Notes: a model not told the origin generated them from the sequence alone. 64,000 nucleotides of DNA from Serratia quinivorans (GCA_900457075.1 UGYN01000002.1:744001-808000), one strand, 5' to 3'. Counted from the first letter of the stretch, positions 7,738 through 16,661 are shown. Made by a program: numbers and translations.

Positions 7738-8763
7738 ATGATCGTTCTTTCGAACGTTTGCAAAACTTTTGACAGTGCACAGGGCCGCGTCGTCGCGGTG
7801 GATGATGTCAGTCTGGCCGTTGAAGCCGGGCAAATCTACGGCATTATCGGCTACAGCGGAGCGGGTAAAAGCACCCTGATCCGTTTGCTTAACGGGCTGG
7901 AGGCACCTACCAGCGGCAACATTCAGGTCGAGGGGTTCAATATCGCCGGAGCCAGGGGCGACCAGTTACGCCAGGCACGCCTGAAAATCAGCATGGTGTT
8001 TCAGCATTTCAACCTGCTGTGGTCACGCACCGTCAGCCAGAATATTGCCTTCTCGATGCAAATAGCCGGCGTACCCAAAGCGCAGATCAACCCACGCGTG
8101 GCAGAGCTTATCGCACTGGTTGGCCTGCAGGGGCGTGAGGATGCTTATCCGTCGCAGCTCAGCGGCGGACAGAAACAGCGCGTCGGCATCGCCCGCGCCC
8201 TGGCCAATAACCCTGGGGTATTACTGTGTGATGAGGCCACCTCGGCGCTCGATCCCAAGACCACCGACTCGATTTTGGATCTGCTGCTGGATATCAACCG
8301 CAAACTAAACCTGACCATCGTGCTGATCACCCACGAGATGCACGTAGTGCGCAAAATTTGCCACCGCGTGGCGGTGATGGAAAACGGCCGCATCGTCGAA
8401 GAAGGCCCGGTGATCGATGTTTTCACCCGGCCGCAGCAGCCGATTACCCAGCAGTTCGTTAAACAGGTTTCGCAATATCAGGAAACCGAGGAAAACTTTA
8501 ACCCTTTACTGGCTCAGCATCTGCCGGGCGCAATTTTCAAGCTGACCTTTGTCGGTGTGCAAACCCATCAGGCGGTGATTTCCGACGTGATCCTGCGCTA
8601 CAAGGTGTGCATTAACATTCTGCACGGCAAAATCAGCCAGACGCTGAACGGCTCCTTTGGCGAGCTGTATATCCACGTCGAAGGCAACGACCTGCAAATC
8701 GACAGCATGCTGAAATTATTGAGAGAACAACAAATCGCCGTTGAGGTGATTAAACATGATTGA
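7738..8763 (+). CDS. metN: Methionine-type ABC importer ATPase MetN
   Basis: A 341-residue ATPase of the MetN family. The Walker A motif GYSGAGKST is near residues 38-46, the signature LSGGQKQR near 140, and Walker B LLCDEATSALDP follows. The C-terminal ~90 residues form the NIL regulatory domain that in MetN senses intracellular methionine. It powers uptake of methionine or a related amino acid. It overlaps metI by 8 bp, and metQ follows, the classic NIQ order. The start is preceded by AAGGATC. No MetJ operator was recognised. Confidence 0.9.
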   Translation: MIVLSNVCKTFDSAQGRVVAVDDVSLAVEAGQIYGIIGYSGAGKSTLIRLLNGLEAPTSGNIQVEGFNIAGARGDQLRQARLKISMVFQHFNLLWSRTVSQNIAFSMQIAGVPKAQINPRVAELIALVGLQGREDAYPSQLSGGQKQRVGIARALANNPGVLLCDEATSALDPKTTDSILDLLLDINRKLNLTIVLITHEMHVVRKICHRVAVMENGRIVEEGPVIDVFTRPQQPITQQFVKQVSQYQETEENFNPLLAQHLPGAIFKLTFVGVQTHQAVISDVILRYKVCINILHGKISQTLNGSFGELYIHVEGNDLQIDSMLKLLREQQIAVEVIKHD

Positions 8764-9426
8764 GTCATGGTTCCCTCATCTGCGTATTGACCAGTTGCTG
8801 AACGCCACCTGGGAAACCCTGTACATGACCGGCATCGCCGGGTTGGCCACGCTGGTGCTTGGCATCGTACTGGGCGTACTGCTATTTCTGACCTCTCGCG
8901 GCCAACTGTTGCAAAACCGCGCCGTCTATTCGCTGATTTCAGTGCTGGTCAACGTATTCCGCTCCATCCCCCTTCATTATTCTGATCGTGCTGCTGATCC
9001 CGTTCACCAAGACGCTGATCGGCACCATTTTGGGGGCCGATGCCGCGCTGCCGGCGCTGATTGTCGGCGCCGCGCCCTTCTACGCCCGGCTGGTTGAAAT
9101 TGGCCTGCGCGAGGTGGACAAGGGAGTCATAGAGGCAGCACGTTCCATGGGAGCCAAAACCAGCACCATTATTTTCCGCGTGCTGCTGCCGGAGTCTTCC
9201 CCGGCGCTGGTTTCCGGAATTACCGTCACCCCTGATAGCACTGGTGAGCTACACCGCCATGGCCGGAGTGATCGGCGCTGGCGGGCTGGGCAATCTGGCC
9301 TATCTGGAAGGTTTTCAACGCAATCACGGTGACGTGACGCTGGTGGCGACGCTGACGATCCTGCTGATCGTTTTCGTTATCCAGTTCATCGGCGACACCA
9401 TTACAACAACGCTCGATAAACGATAA
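8756..9426 (+). pseudogene. metI: MetI-type ABC permease, broken by two frameshifts
   Basis: The inner-membrane permease of the methionine-type importer. Conserved blocks occur in successive frames: the N-terminus up to VNVFRSIP, then IPFTKTLIGTILGADAALPALIVGAAPFYARLVEIG (two blocks) to GITVT, then SYTAMAGVIGAGGLGNLAYLEG to the end. Removing one C from the run at 8968-8972 and one from 9229-9232 restores a single frame of 222 codons, close to normal MetI length. Both faults are extra bases in C runs, so sequencing error is as likely as true decay. The EAA-type loop (EAARSMGAK) is intact. Confidence 0.85.
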
Positions 9427-9440
9427 ATAACCAGGGAATA

Positions 9441-10266
9441 ATGATGATGAAAAAGCAAATAATGATGCTGGCTTTCGCCTCACTGACCGCGTTGAGCTCC
9501 TTTGGCGCCGCCGCGGAAACCAGGCTGGTGGTGGGCGCGTCCAACGTGCCGCACGCGGAGATCCTCGAGCAGGCCAAGCCGATTCTGGCGAAGGAAGGCA
9601 TCGATCTGGTGATCAAACCTTTCCAGGACTACATCCTGCCGAACACCGCGCTGGCCAGCCACGATATTGACGCCAACTATTTCCAGCACGTGCCCTACCT
9701 GAATTCGGTGCTGAAGGACCATGCCGGCGATAAGAGTTACGACTTTGTCAGCGCCGGGGCTATCCATATCGAGCCGATCGGCATTTACTCCAAGAAATAT
9801 AAAAGCCTGAAAGATCTGCCGGACAACGGCAAAATCATCATGCGTGATGCAGTGGCGGAAGAAGGACGCATTCTGTCTATCTTTGAAAAGGAAGGCGTGA
9901 TTAAGCTGAAACCGGGCGTGAGCAAGGTCGATGCTCGCATTTCTGACGTGGTGGAAAACCCGAAACACCTGAAGTTCCTGGCGAACGTGGAAGGCGCGCT
10001 ACTGCCGCAGATGTAACAACAACGATGAGGGCGATGCGGTGGTGATTAACGCCAACTACGCCATCGATGCCGGACTGAACCCGACCAAAGACCCGATCGC
10101 GGTCGAAAGCGGTGAAAACAACCCGTATGCCAACATTATCACCGTGCATAAGGCCGACGTGAACAAGCCGGAAATCGTAGCGCTGGTGAAAGTGCTGCAC
10201 TCCAAGGCGATTCAGGACTTCATCCGCCAAAAATACCAGGGCGCGGTGATCCCGGTTAACCAGTAA
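9441..10266 (+). pseudogene. metQ: MetQ-type ABC substrate-binding protein, one frameshift
   Basis: The periplasmic methionine-type binding protein. It has a Sec signal peptide (hydrophobic to ~residue 25, ending FGAAAE) with no lipobox, unlike lipoprotein MetQ/NlpA. The MetQ blocks SNVPHAEILE, DANYFQHVPYL and GRILSIF are clear. The first frame stops at 10016 after LLPQM; the next frame resumes with EGDAVVINANYAIDAG and runs to 10266. Removing one base near 10014-10016 gives a 274-residue protein of normal length. The downstream hairpin terminator suggests it ends the operon. Confidence 0.85.
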
Positions 10267-10274
10267 TGCCCACT

Positions 10275-10302
10275 CAGGCCGCAGCAATGCGGCCTGATTT
10301 CC
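10275..10302 (+). terminator. Terminator after metQ
   Basis: 8-bp stem CAGGCCGC/GCGGCCTG with a six-base loop, then ATTT. It lies 9 bp past the metQ stop and between convergent genes. Confidence 0.65.
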
Positions 10303-10318
10303 TGCCGAGTGCCCTGCC

Positions 10319-10963
10319 CTAGACTTTATTGCCCACCTGACTCAGCCGCGGCCAAACCAGCATCAATGCATCGAGCAAGCGATATAAATCCTCGCGGCTG
10401 GCCCCTTCACGCGCCTGAACCGACATCCCTTCAATGGTACAGACGATATATTTCGCCAACAACGCGGTATCGGTTTTCGCCAATAACTCCCCCTGCTGTA
10501 CCTTGCGGTCAAAACAGGCTCGCAGGCTGGCTTCATTCGAATGATGTTTTTTACGCAGCATCTCGGCCACTTCATCGGAAGACGAAGACAGCGCAGCAGA
10601 GGCGCAGACCATAAAGCAGCCGGACGGCGTATCCGGATCGGTAAACACCTCCGCTGAAGAGCGAACGTAGGCCTCAACGATTTCCGCTATCGGCAAATCC
10701 CGCTCCAACAATTGATTGGTGCAGGTGGTGTATTTTTGCAGATATCGCTCCACCGCCGCGCGGAACAGCCCTTCCTTGTTACCGAACTCGGCGTACAGCG
10801 TTGGTGCTTTGGCACCGGTGACCTCTACCAGATCGGCCAGCGACGTAGAGTCATAACCGTGCCGCCAGAACAGATCGAGCGCGCTGTCCAGCGCACGGTC
10901 GCGATCAAACTGCTTCGGTCTGCCACGCGTTTTTTTGGCGCAGACTTCTTCATTGATACTCAT
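10319..10963 (-). CDS. TetR-family transcriptional regulator
   Basis: A 214-residue TetR repressor. The N-terminal DNA-binding domain (~10-60) contains LADLVEVTGAKAPTLYAEFGNKEGLF, the canonical TetR helix-turn-helix; the C-terminal ligand domain resembles the AcrR/YxaF-like groups. The start at 10963 has GAGAGGG before it; an earlier in-frame start 13 codons upstream lacks one. A TTAACGATCATTAT site in its own promoter and two related sites before the divergent DUF1471 genes suggest it represses all three promoters. Confidence 0.88.
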   Translation of the reverse strand: MSINEEVCAKKTRGRPKQFDRDRALDSALDLFWRHGYDSTSLADLVEVTGAKAPTLYAEFGNKEGLFRAAVERYLQKYTTCTNQLLERDLPIAEIVEAYVRSSAEVFTDPDTPSGCFMVCASAALSSSSDEVAEMLRKKHHSNEASLRACFDRKVQQGELLAKTDTALLAKYIVCTIEGMSVQAREGASREDLYRLLDALMLVWPRLSQVGNKV

Positions 10964-11007
10964 AGACCCTCTCTTATCCCGCTCCGCAGCAGGGCTTGGC
11001 AATTAAA

Positions 11008-11021
11008 TTAACGATCATTAT
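11008..11021. promoter_or_regulatory. Putative TetR operator, copy 1 (tetR promoter)
   Basis: TTAACGATCATTAT, read on the other strand, resembles the TTATCGATCGTTAA sites at 11065 and 11529. Its position 45 bp upstream of the TetR start fits autorepression. Confidence 0.55.
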
Positions 11022-11031
11022 AAAAAAAATA

Positions 11032-11060
11032 TTGCGCTGCCGTCGAGAAGCGATTAACAT
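11032..11060 (+). promoter_or_regulatory. Promoter of the first DUF1471 gene
   Basis: TTGCGC at 11032-11037, exactly 17 bp, TAACAT at 11055-11060. The operator-like palindrome begins 4 bp after the -10 box, over the expected start of transcription. Confidence 0.65.
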
Positions 11061-11064
11061 TTAG

Positions 11065-11078
11065 TTATCGATCGTTAA
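11065..11078. promoter_or_regulatory. Putative TetR operator, copy 2
   Basis: TTATCGATCGTTAA, a near-perfect palindrome centred on CGATCG, immediately downstream of the -10 box of the first DUF1471 gene. Confidence 0.6.
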
Positions 11079-11139
11079 GTAATTATGACGACAAAGATTA
11101 ACCAACCCAATTTACGCTTCTGATATAGGAATTAACATC

Positions 11140-11397
11140 ATGAAAAACTTAAAAATTACTCTTGCAGCTATCGCACTGGCCTCTGCTTCTTTCGGTAGCT
11201 TCGCCGCTGACCTGGTTCACAACCAACCGGCAGATCAGCAAAAACTCGGCGTGATCACCGTCAGCGGTGCTTCCGATATCAGCTCGCTGGAAGCCGATTT
11301 GGCAGCCAAAGCAGATGCAGCCGGTGCAAAATCATTCCGCATCATTGGTGCCGGTGGCAACAATCAACTGCATGGCACCGCGGTAATCTATCAATAA
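11140..11397 (+). CDS. DUF1471 (YhcN/BhsA/McbA-like) periplasmic protein, copy 1
   Basis: An 85-residue exported protein. A Sec signal peptide ends at SFGSFA-AD (about residue 22), followed by a ~60-residue DUF1471 domain with VGVITVSGA-like and KADAAGAKSFRII segments. Proteins of this family (BhsA, McbA, YhcN, YdgH repeats) are small periplasmic or surface stress and biofilm factors of uncertain mechanism. A near-identical paralogue follows 204 bp downstream with a duplicated promoter. Both are likely repressed by the divergent TetR regulator. Confidence 0.85.
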   Translation: MKNLKITLAAIALASASFGSFAADLVHNQPADQQKLGVITVSGASDISSLEADLAAKADAAGAKSFRIIGAGGNNQLHGTAVIYQ

Positions 11398-11495
11398 CAA
11401 TAAGTTAATCGTCAATTACCCGGCTGGTAGTGAACGTTACTCCTCCGGTTAACGACTAGAACAAAAAAATTAATTAACGAACACTAAAAAAATAG

Positions 11496-11524
11496 TTGCA
11501 AAGCGCCGAAGTGGCGTCTAACAT
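11496..11524 (+). promoter_or_regulatory. Promoter of the second DUF1471 gene
   Basis: TTGCAA at 11496-11501, exactly 17 bp, TAACAT at 11519-11524: the same architecture as the promoter of the first copy. Confidence 0.65.
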
Positions 11525-11528
11525 TAAA

Positions 11529-11542
11529 TTATCGATCGTTAA
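11529..11542. promoter_or_regulatory. Putative TetR operator, copy 3
   Basis: TTATCGATCGTTAA, identical to copy 2 at 11065 and at the same offset from the -10 box. Confidence 0.6.
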
Positions 11543-11601
11543 TTAATTTAACGACCCCAATAAAAAACATTGTACAGAATACCAAGATAGGAAATAAGAC
11601 T

Positions 11602-11859
11602 ATGAAAAACCTGAAAATCACCATCGCCGCCATCGCACTGGCTTCTGCATCATTTGGTAGTTTCGCCGCCGATCTGGTTAACACCCAGCCGGCCAATCTG
11701 CAAAAAGTCGGTGTGGTTACCGTTAGCGGGGCTTCCGACCTGACCAGCCTGGAAAATCATCTGGCTGCCAAAGCGGACGCCGCAGGTGCCAAATCATTCC
11801 AGATCATCTCAACTACCGGTGACAACAAGCTGCACGGTACTGCGATCATCTACAATTAA
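11602..11859 (+). CDS. DUF1471 (YhcN/BhsA/McbA-like) periplasmic protein, copy 2
   Basis: An 85-residue paralogue of the protein at 11140, equal in length and alike from the first to the last residue (MKNLKIT start, KADAAGAKSF core, IIYN end). The signal peptide ends at SFGSFA-AD. The unit promoter-operator-gene repeats with a period of about 460 bp, showing a tandem duplication that has since diverged mainly in the mature part. Periplasmic location is inferred; function is unknown beyond the stress-response associations of the family. Confidence 0.85.
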   Translation: MKNLKITIAAIALASASFGSFAADLVNTQPANLQKVGVVTVSGASDLTSLENHLAAKADAAGAKSFQIISTTGDNKLHGTAIIYN

Positions 11860-11884
11860 TTGCTGAATCAGCAATTGTGCAAAG

Positions 11885-11912
11885 AGGCGGCCCTGGCCGC
11901 CTTTTGTTTTAT
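11885..11912 (+). terminator. Terminator after the DUF1471 pair
   Basis: GC-rich stem AGGCGG/CCGCCT followed by TTTTGTTTT. Confidence 0.75.
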
Positions 11913-11949
11913 TGCCCCGCCGAAAATCGTTCTGCTCCACAAGTAATAT

Positions 11950-12873
11950 TCAGTCGTTTTGCAAATCTTTCAGCATATAGATATCGCAGCCGTGGTGGCC
12001 GGTATTGCCACGCTTTTCCGTCAGCAAAGTGAAACCCAGCGCATGATATAACCCCAGCGCTTCTTTGAGTTGCTCGGTGGTTTCCAGATAGCAGTAACGG
12101 AACCCCGCCGCACGTGCTGCTTTCAGCGCCTGCACTACCATATAGCGCGCCATTCCCAACCCCCGTACACAGGGTTTAAAAAACAGTTTTTGCAATTCAC
12201 AGTATCCGGCATCTCCCCCCTTCAGAGGTGCAATGCCTACGCCCCCCACCACCTCCCCATGTTGTTCCAGTACCCAATACTTACCGCCGTTATCCTGGTA
12301 AACACCGGTCAGGCGATCCAGATCGGGATCATGCAGACTGACGCCTTCCATTTTATCCATAGCGTACTCGCGAAATACGCTACAAATAATGCCGGCCATC
12401 GCGGCGTCATCACTCTGGGTTATCGGGCGTACCAGCAAAGCGGCATCGCGCTGCTTGCGTGCGCTGCGTAATGCCGCAGTCATCTTTTTCATTGCCGCTG
12501 TCGTTGCGGCCAATTCATCGTCGTCCAGCTGCGCCAACGCGTCTTGCATAAAACCGTCGGCGTTGGCTTCAATTGCCGCCAGCGTTTTGCGTCCCAACTT
12601 GGTCAGTTGATTCAGGTTATGCCGTTTGTCATGCGGATAATCCACCGCTTCAACCATGCCTGCGGCAACCAGGCTGCGTACCGCCCGACTGGCGCTGGCC
12701 TTATCGATGCACAGTCGGGCCGCCAGTTCGGTAATGCCCAGCGGCAATCCATTGACCTCAATCAGAATGTGGATCTGCAACGGCGAAAAACGGGTCCCGT
12801 TACTTTGTTTATTCAACATGCCTAGTTCTCTGACCAGGTTGCGCGACAATGCTCTGAAATCTCTGATGTTCAC
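11950..12873 (-). CDS. MarR-type regulator fused to GNAT acetyltransferase
   Basis: A 307-residue two-domain protein. Residues ~1-140 are a MarR winged-helix domain (ITELAARLCIDKASASRAVRSLVAAGMV, then the DKRHNLNQLTKLG wing). Residues ~145-305 are a GNAT domain with the acetyl-CoA loop RGLGMARYMV and the motif-B segment LGLYHALGFTLL. Such fusions are widespread but their substrates are mostly unknown; the DNA-binding half may sense the acyl state of its ligand. The start is GTG at 12873, preceded by GGGGA. It has no close partner gene. Confidence 0.88.
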   Translation of the reverse strand: MNIRDFRALSRNLVRELGMLNKQSNGTRFSPLQIHILIEVNGLPLGITELAARLCIDKASASRAVRSLVAAGMVEAVDYPHDKRHNLNQLTKLGRKTLAAIEANADGFMQDALAQLDDDELAATTAAMKKMTAALRSARKQRDAALLVRPITQSDDAAMAGIICSVFREYAMDKMEGVSLHDPDLDRLTGVYQDNGGKYWVLEQHGEVVGGVGIAPLKGGDAGYCELQKLFFKPCVRGLGMARYMVVQALKAARAAGFRYCYLETTEQLKEALGLYHALGFTLLTEKRGNTGHHGCDIYMLKDLQND

Positions 12874-13338
12874 AATCGATGTCCCCGTTGGTACCAGCGC
12901 TGAAACACATCACTTAGTTGATAGTGTTACCTAATATTCATTACCATAACGGATTTTTAAGCGGCGTGAAATCTCAACCTGACGAGACACCTGCAGCAAT
13001 CTGTCGCCTCACGCAGAATTACATTCTTTGCCGACTTAAATTTAAAAAATAAAAAACCATAAAATATATACTTTACAAATAATAAACCCATCAAAAAACG
13101 GATAATTCAGCAAACCAGATAAAATACGAATGATATCCTTACACAATCCATTGTATTTGAATGAGTTATTTAATCCCCAATAGCGCCAATTATGTCGATA
13201 TTCAGTTGTATTTTGTTACATATCCATGGCAGGATTGCCCCGTTTAAATAGCACCTATTATTTCCCCTGCTGTTTAAATTCCTGGCGCAAAACGGTCTGT
13301 CTTGCGCGCTTTTATAATCATGGAGAGATTGTATTCCG
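12874..13338. other. AT-rich intergenic region before the lipoprotein operon
   Basis: 465 bp without a gene. The middle (about 13030-13170) is markedly AT-rich compared with its surroundings, as in silenced or H-NS-bound promoters. A TATAAT at 13313-13318 is a plausible -10 for the csgG-like gene, with no good -35. Nothing else was recognised. Confidence 0.5.
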
Positions 13339-14010
13339 ATGAAAAAATCACTCGTTGTCTGCTCAGTCGCCCTTTCTGTCAGCATGCTGGCGGGCTGTGC
13401 CACCGAATCCTCACGTTCTCTGGAAGTGCCTAAAGTAGCGTCCTACAACACCAATTACCAAGGCCAGCGCAGCCCTATCTCCGTCGGCAAGTTCGATAAC
13501 CGCTCCAGCTATATGAACGGCATCTTCTCCGATGGCGTCGATCGCCTGGGTAACCAGTCCAAAACCATCCTGATCACCCATCTGCAGCAAACCGGCCGCT
13601 TCAACGTGCTGGATCGCGCCAATATGGATGAGTTGAAAACCGAAGCCGGCATTAAAGGCAAAACCCAGACGCTGAAAGGTGCCAACTATGTGATCACCGG
13701 TGATGTTACCGAGTTCGGTCGTAAAGAAGTGGGTGATCACCAGCTGTGGGGCATTCTGGGACGCGGTAAAACGCAGGTGGCCTATGCCAAGGTCAATTTG
13801 AATGTGGTCAACGTACAGACCTCAGAAGTGGTTTACTCCACCCAAGGTGCCGGCGAGTACCAACTCTCCAACCGTGAAATCATCGGCTTCGGCGGCACCG
13901 CCAGCTACGATTCCACCCTCAACGGCAAAGTGTTGGATCTGGCCGTACGCGAAGCGGTCAATAACCTGGTTGCCGGTATCGAAAGTGGCGCATGGCGCCC
14001 TGCTAACTAA
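13339..14010 (+). CDS. CsgG/HfaB-family outer-membrane lipoprotein
   Basis: A 223-residue lipoprotein: signal peptide with lipobox LAGC (Cys20), then a CsgG-like domain (SVGKFDNRSSY, TILITHLQQTGRFNVLDRANMDEL, GANYVITGDVTEF, and a late ALKVLDLAVREAVNNLV-like helix). CsgG forms the curli secretion pore; other family members act in holdfast or unknown envelope functions. No curli subunit genes are adjacent. It is the first gene of an operon with DUF4810 and DUF799 lipoproteins, 18 bp upstream of the second gene. The trio is conserved in other proteobacteria and its role is not well established. Confidence 0.85.
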   Translation: MKKSLVVCSVALSVSMLAGCATESSRSLEVPKVASYNTNYQGQRSPISVGKFDNRSSYMNGIFSDGVDRLGNQSKTILITHLQQTGRFNVLDRANMDELKTEAGIKGKTQTLKGANYVITGDVTEFGRKEVGDHQLWGILGRGKTQVAYAKVNLNVVNVQTSEVVYSTQGAGEYQLSNREIIGFGGTASYDSTLNGKVLDLAVREAVNNLVAGIESGAWRPAN

Positions 14011-14028
14011 CGGAATAGAAGCAGCAAT

Positions 14029-14385
14029 ATGATAACTAAAAAAATGGGTGGGGCGCTGTTCGCAGCGACCCTGCTGGCCGGCTGCGCCGCGCCAAAAACG
14101 ATCTACAACTGGGATGGCTACCAAACCTCGATTTACCAATATTACCAACAGGATGGTCAAAGCCCTGAACAACAGATTTTGACGCTAAAAGAAATTGCCG
14201 AAAAATCTCGCGCCAAGAATAAAGCCGTGCCGCCGGGCCTGCATGCACAACTGGGGTTGCTGTACAGCAAAACCGGCAATACCGGCCAGGCAATGACCAA
14301 GTTCAATACAGAGAAAACGCTGTTCCCGGAATCAGCGCCGTTTATGAATTTCCTGATGGCCAAGGATAAAGGGAGTTTTAAATGA
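14029..14385 (+). CDS. DUF4810 lipoprotein
   Basis: A 118-residue small lipoprotein with lipobox LAGC (Cys19). After it comes a YNWDGYQTSIYQYY segment characteristic of DUF4810, then a helical hairpin (ILTLKEIAEKS and LHAQLGLLYSKTGNTGQAM) resembling a TPR repeat. It probably sits in the outer-membrane inner leaflet and bridges partners. It is the middle gene of the CsgG-like/DUF4810/DUF799 operon; its last 4 bp overlap the next start (ATGA), indicating coupled translation. Confidence 0.82.
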   Translation: MITKKMGGALFAATLLAGCAAPKTIYNWDGYQTSIYQYYQQDGQSPEQQILTLKEIAEKSRAKNKAVPPGLHAQLGLLYSKTGNTGQAMTKFNTEKTLFPESAPFMNFLMAKDKGSFK

Positions 14386-15041
14386 AGCGTGCATTAGCTT
14401 TCTTCAGTATTGCTGTCACCCTGCTGCTGAGCGGTTGCGCCAAACAAACTGCTTACGATTATGCGGCGTTCCACGAGAGCAAACCGAAATCAATCCTGGT
14501 GCTGCCACCGGTCAATCAATCGCCGGATGTCAAAGCCAGCCACAGCGTCCTTGCCAGCACCACGCTACCGCTGGCTGAAGCTGGCTACTATGTGCTGCCG
14601 GTCGCCGTGGTTGAGGAAACATTCCGGCAAAACGGTTTGACCAATGCCAATGACATCCGCGCCGTCAGCATCCAAAAGTTGCATAAGATCTTCGGCGCTG
14701 ACGCAGTACTGTATCTGGACGTCACGCAATATGGCACCAGCTATATAGTGATTAACAGCGAAACGCGCGTCACCGTAAAAGCCAGGTTGGTCGATCTGCG
14801 CAACGGCAAGCAACTTTGGGCCGGTAGCGCCACGGCATCCAGCAACGAAAATAACAACAACTCCGGCGGCGGTCTGCTGAGTATGGTGATCAGCGCCGCT
14901 ATCGCGCAAATCGCCGATACCATCAGCGACAAGGGCTTCGATGTCGGCGCTATCGCCAATACCCGCCTGTTATCGGCAAACGGTCAGAACGGCGCCATTT
15001 TGTATGGCCCGCGCTCGCCGCATTACGCCAGTCAGCGTTAA
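14382..15041 (+). CDS. DUF799 (GNA1162-like) lipoprotein
   Basis: A 219-residue lipoprotein with lipobox LSGC (Cys19) and a DUF799 domain (SILVLPPVNQSPDVKASHSV near 34-54, GADAVLYLDVTQYGT near 106-120). The family includes the Neisseria protein GNA1162, whose fold resembles the periplasmic part of TolB/CsgG-type lipoproteins. A Gly/Asn-rich linker (NENNNNSGGG) precedes a hydrophobic helix. Translation is coupled to the DUF4810 gene by a 4-bp overlap. Together the three may form an outer-membrane assembly or export complex (inference). Confidence 0.83.
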   Translation: MKRALAFFSIAVTLLLSGCAKQTAYDYAAFHESKPKSILVLPPVNQSPDVKASHSVLASTTLPLAEAGYYVLPVAVVEETFRQNGLTNANDIRAVSIQKLHKIFGADAVLYLDVTQYGTSYIVINSETRVTVKARLVDLRNGKQLWAGSATASSNENNNNSGGGLLSMVISAAIAQIADTISDKGFDVGAIANTRLLSANGQNGAILYGPRSPHYASQR

Positions 15042-15049
15042 TCCTCCAG

Positions 15050-15069
15050 GGCGGCACATGCGCCGCCCA
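15050..15069 (+). terminator. Possible terminator after the lipoprotein operon
   Basis: Hairpin GGGCGGC/GCCGCCC just past the stop codon; no immediate T tract. Confidence 0.4.
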
Positions 15070-15169
15070 AACCGAGTTTCCCTTTTGTCAAAACTAGCCC
15101 ATGCTGTAACAGGATGGATGAGCCACGGCTCATTTCGCACCTCTTTCTGGCAAATAGGGCGGCTTGCTC

Positions 15170-16661
15170 ATGACGAAAAAAACTACCTTGCTGCAGTTTT
15201 TCCATTGGTATTACCCGGATGGCGGTCAGTTATGGCCAGAGGCAGCCGAACGCGCCACGCAAATTGCGCAGTTGGGCATCACCGATCTGTGGCTGCCCCC
15301 CGCCTATAAGGGGGCTTCCGGCGGCTATTCGGTGGGTTACGACAGTTATGATCTGTTCGATCTGGGCGAGTTCGACCAAAAAGGCAGCCGCGCCACCAAA
15401 TACGGCGACAAAGAAGCTTTGGCAAACGCCGTGACTACGCTACGCGACAACGGCGTGCGGGTGATTTATGACGTGGTTTTCAACCATAAACTTGGTGCCG
15501 ACGAAAAAGAACAGGTTCACGTCTATAAGGCGGATGCCAACAACCGCAACGATATCAACGGCCAGGGCTTCGACGCCCTGGCCTACACCCGCTTCACTTT
15601 CCCCGGCCGACAAGGCACCTATTCCAAATTCATTTGGGATTACAAATGCTTTGGCGGGGTTGATTACGTTGAGCAGCCCGATGAAAAAGGCGTGTTCAAA
15701 ATCGCCAATGACTACGGTGACGACGGCTGGAACGATCAGGTCGGTGATGAGAAAGGCAACTACGATTATCTGATGGGGGCCGACGTCGAATTCCGCAACC
15801 CGGCGGTGGTGGAAGAGCTGAAATACTGGGCGCGCTGGCTGCTGGAAACCCTGCCCTGCGATGGCTTCCGGTTGGATGCCGCCAAACACATTCCGGCCTG
15901 GTTCTTTAAAGAGTGGGCTGACCACGTGCGTGACAGCGCACAGCGCGATCTGTTTATTGTCGCCGAATACTGGTCGCACGATTTGGCCGCGTTGCAACAG
16001 TATATTGACCTGGTCGAGGGCAAAGTGATGCTGTTCGACGTAGCCTTGCACCTGAAGTTTCATCAGGCATCGAAACAGGGAGACGGGTTCGACATGGCGC
16101 AGATTTTCACCGATACCCTGACCGCGGCCGATCCGGCCCATTCGGTCACGCTAGTCGCCAACCACGACACGCAGCCGTTACAATCGCTGGAAGCACCGGT
16201 CGAACCCTGGTTCAAGCCGCTGGCCTACGCCCTTATCCTGTTGCGCGAACAAGGCGTGCCCTGCGTGTTCTATCCTGACCTGTACGGTGCCAGCTATAAA
16301 GATAAAGGCAGCGACGGCCAGGAATACCAGATTGATATGCCGGTCATCCCTGAGCTGGAAAAGTTGATTCAGGCGCGACAACGTTTTGCCAACGGCGTGC
16401 AAACCGATTATTTTGATGATAAAAACTGCGTGGCCTTCAGCCGCAGCGGTACCGCCGACGCCCCTGGTTGCGTAGTGGTGCTCACCAACGGGGGCTGAAA
16501 GTGGCAAAGCGGTTTCGCTGGGCACTGAACTGGCACATAAAAACTGGCGCGACCTGCTCGGTAACCGTCAGGATGAGGTCACCACCGACGAACAGGGGAA
16601 TGCCACTTTCCCGGTTAACGGCGGCAGCGTCAGCGTTTGGGTACTGGCAGAAACCCTGTAG
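15170..16661 (+). pseudogene. amyA: Cytoplasmic alpha-amylase AmyA, frameshifted near the C-terminus
   Basis: A GH13 cytoplasmic alpha-amylase that hydrolyses internal alpha-1,4-glucans. The first frame covers the whole catalytic barrel: [10 protein letters not shown] (region I), [11 protein letters not shown] with nucleophile Asp (II), IVAEYWSH with acid Glu (III), LVANHDTQP (IV). It stops at 16498 after LTNGG. The next frame continues as ESGKAVSLG and then NWRDLLGNRQ to GGSVSVWVLAETL, the AmyA C-terminus. Dropping one base at the G run 16490-16494 gives 496 residues, the normal AmyA length (~495). The catalytic part is intact, so even if the frameshift is real only the C-terminal domain is lost. 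Confidence 0.88.
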
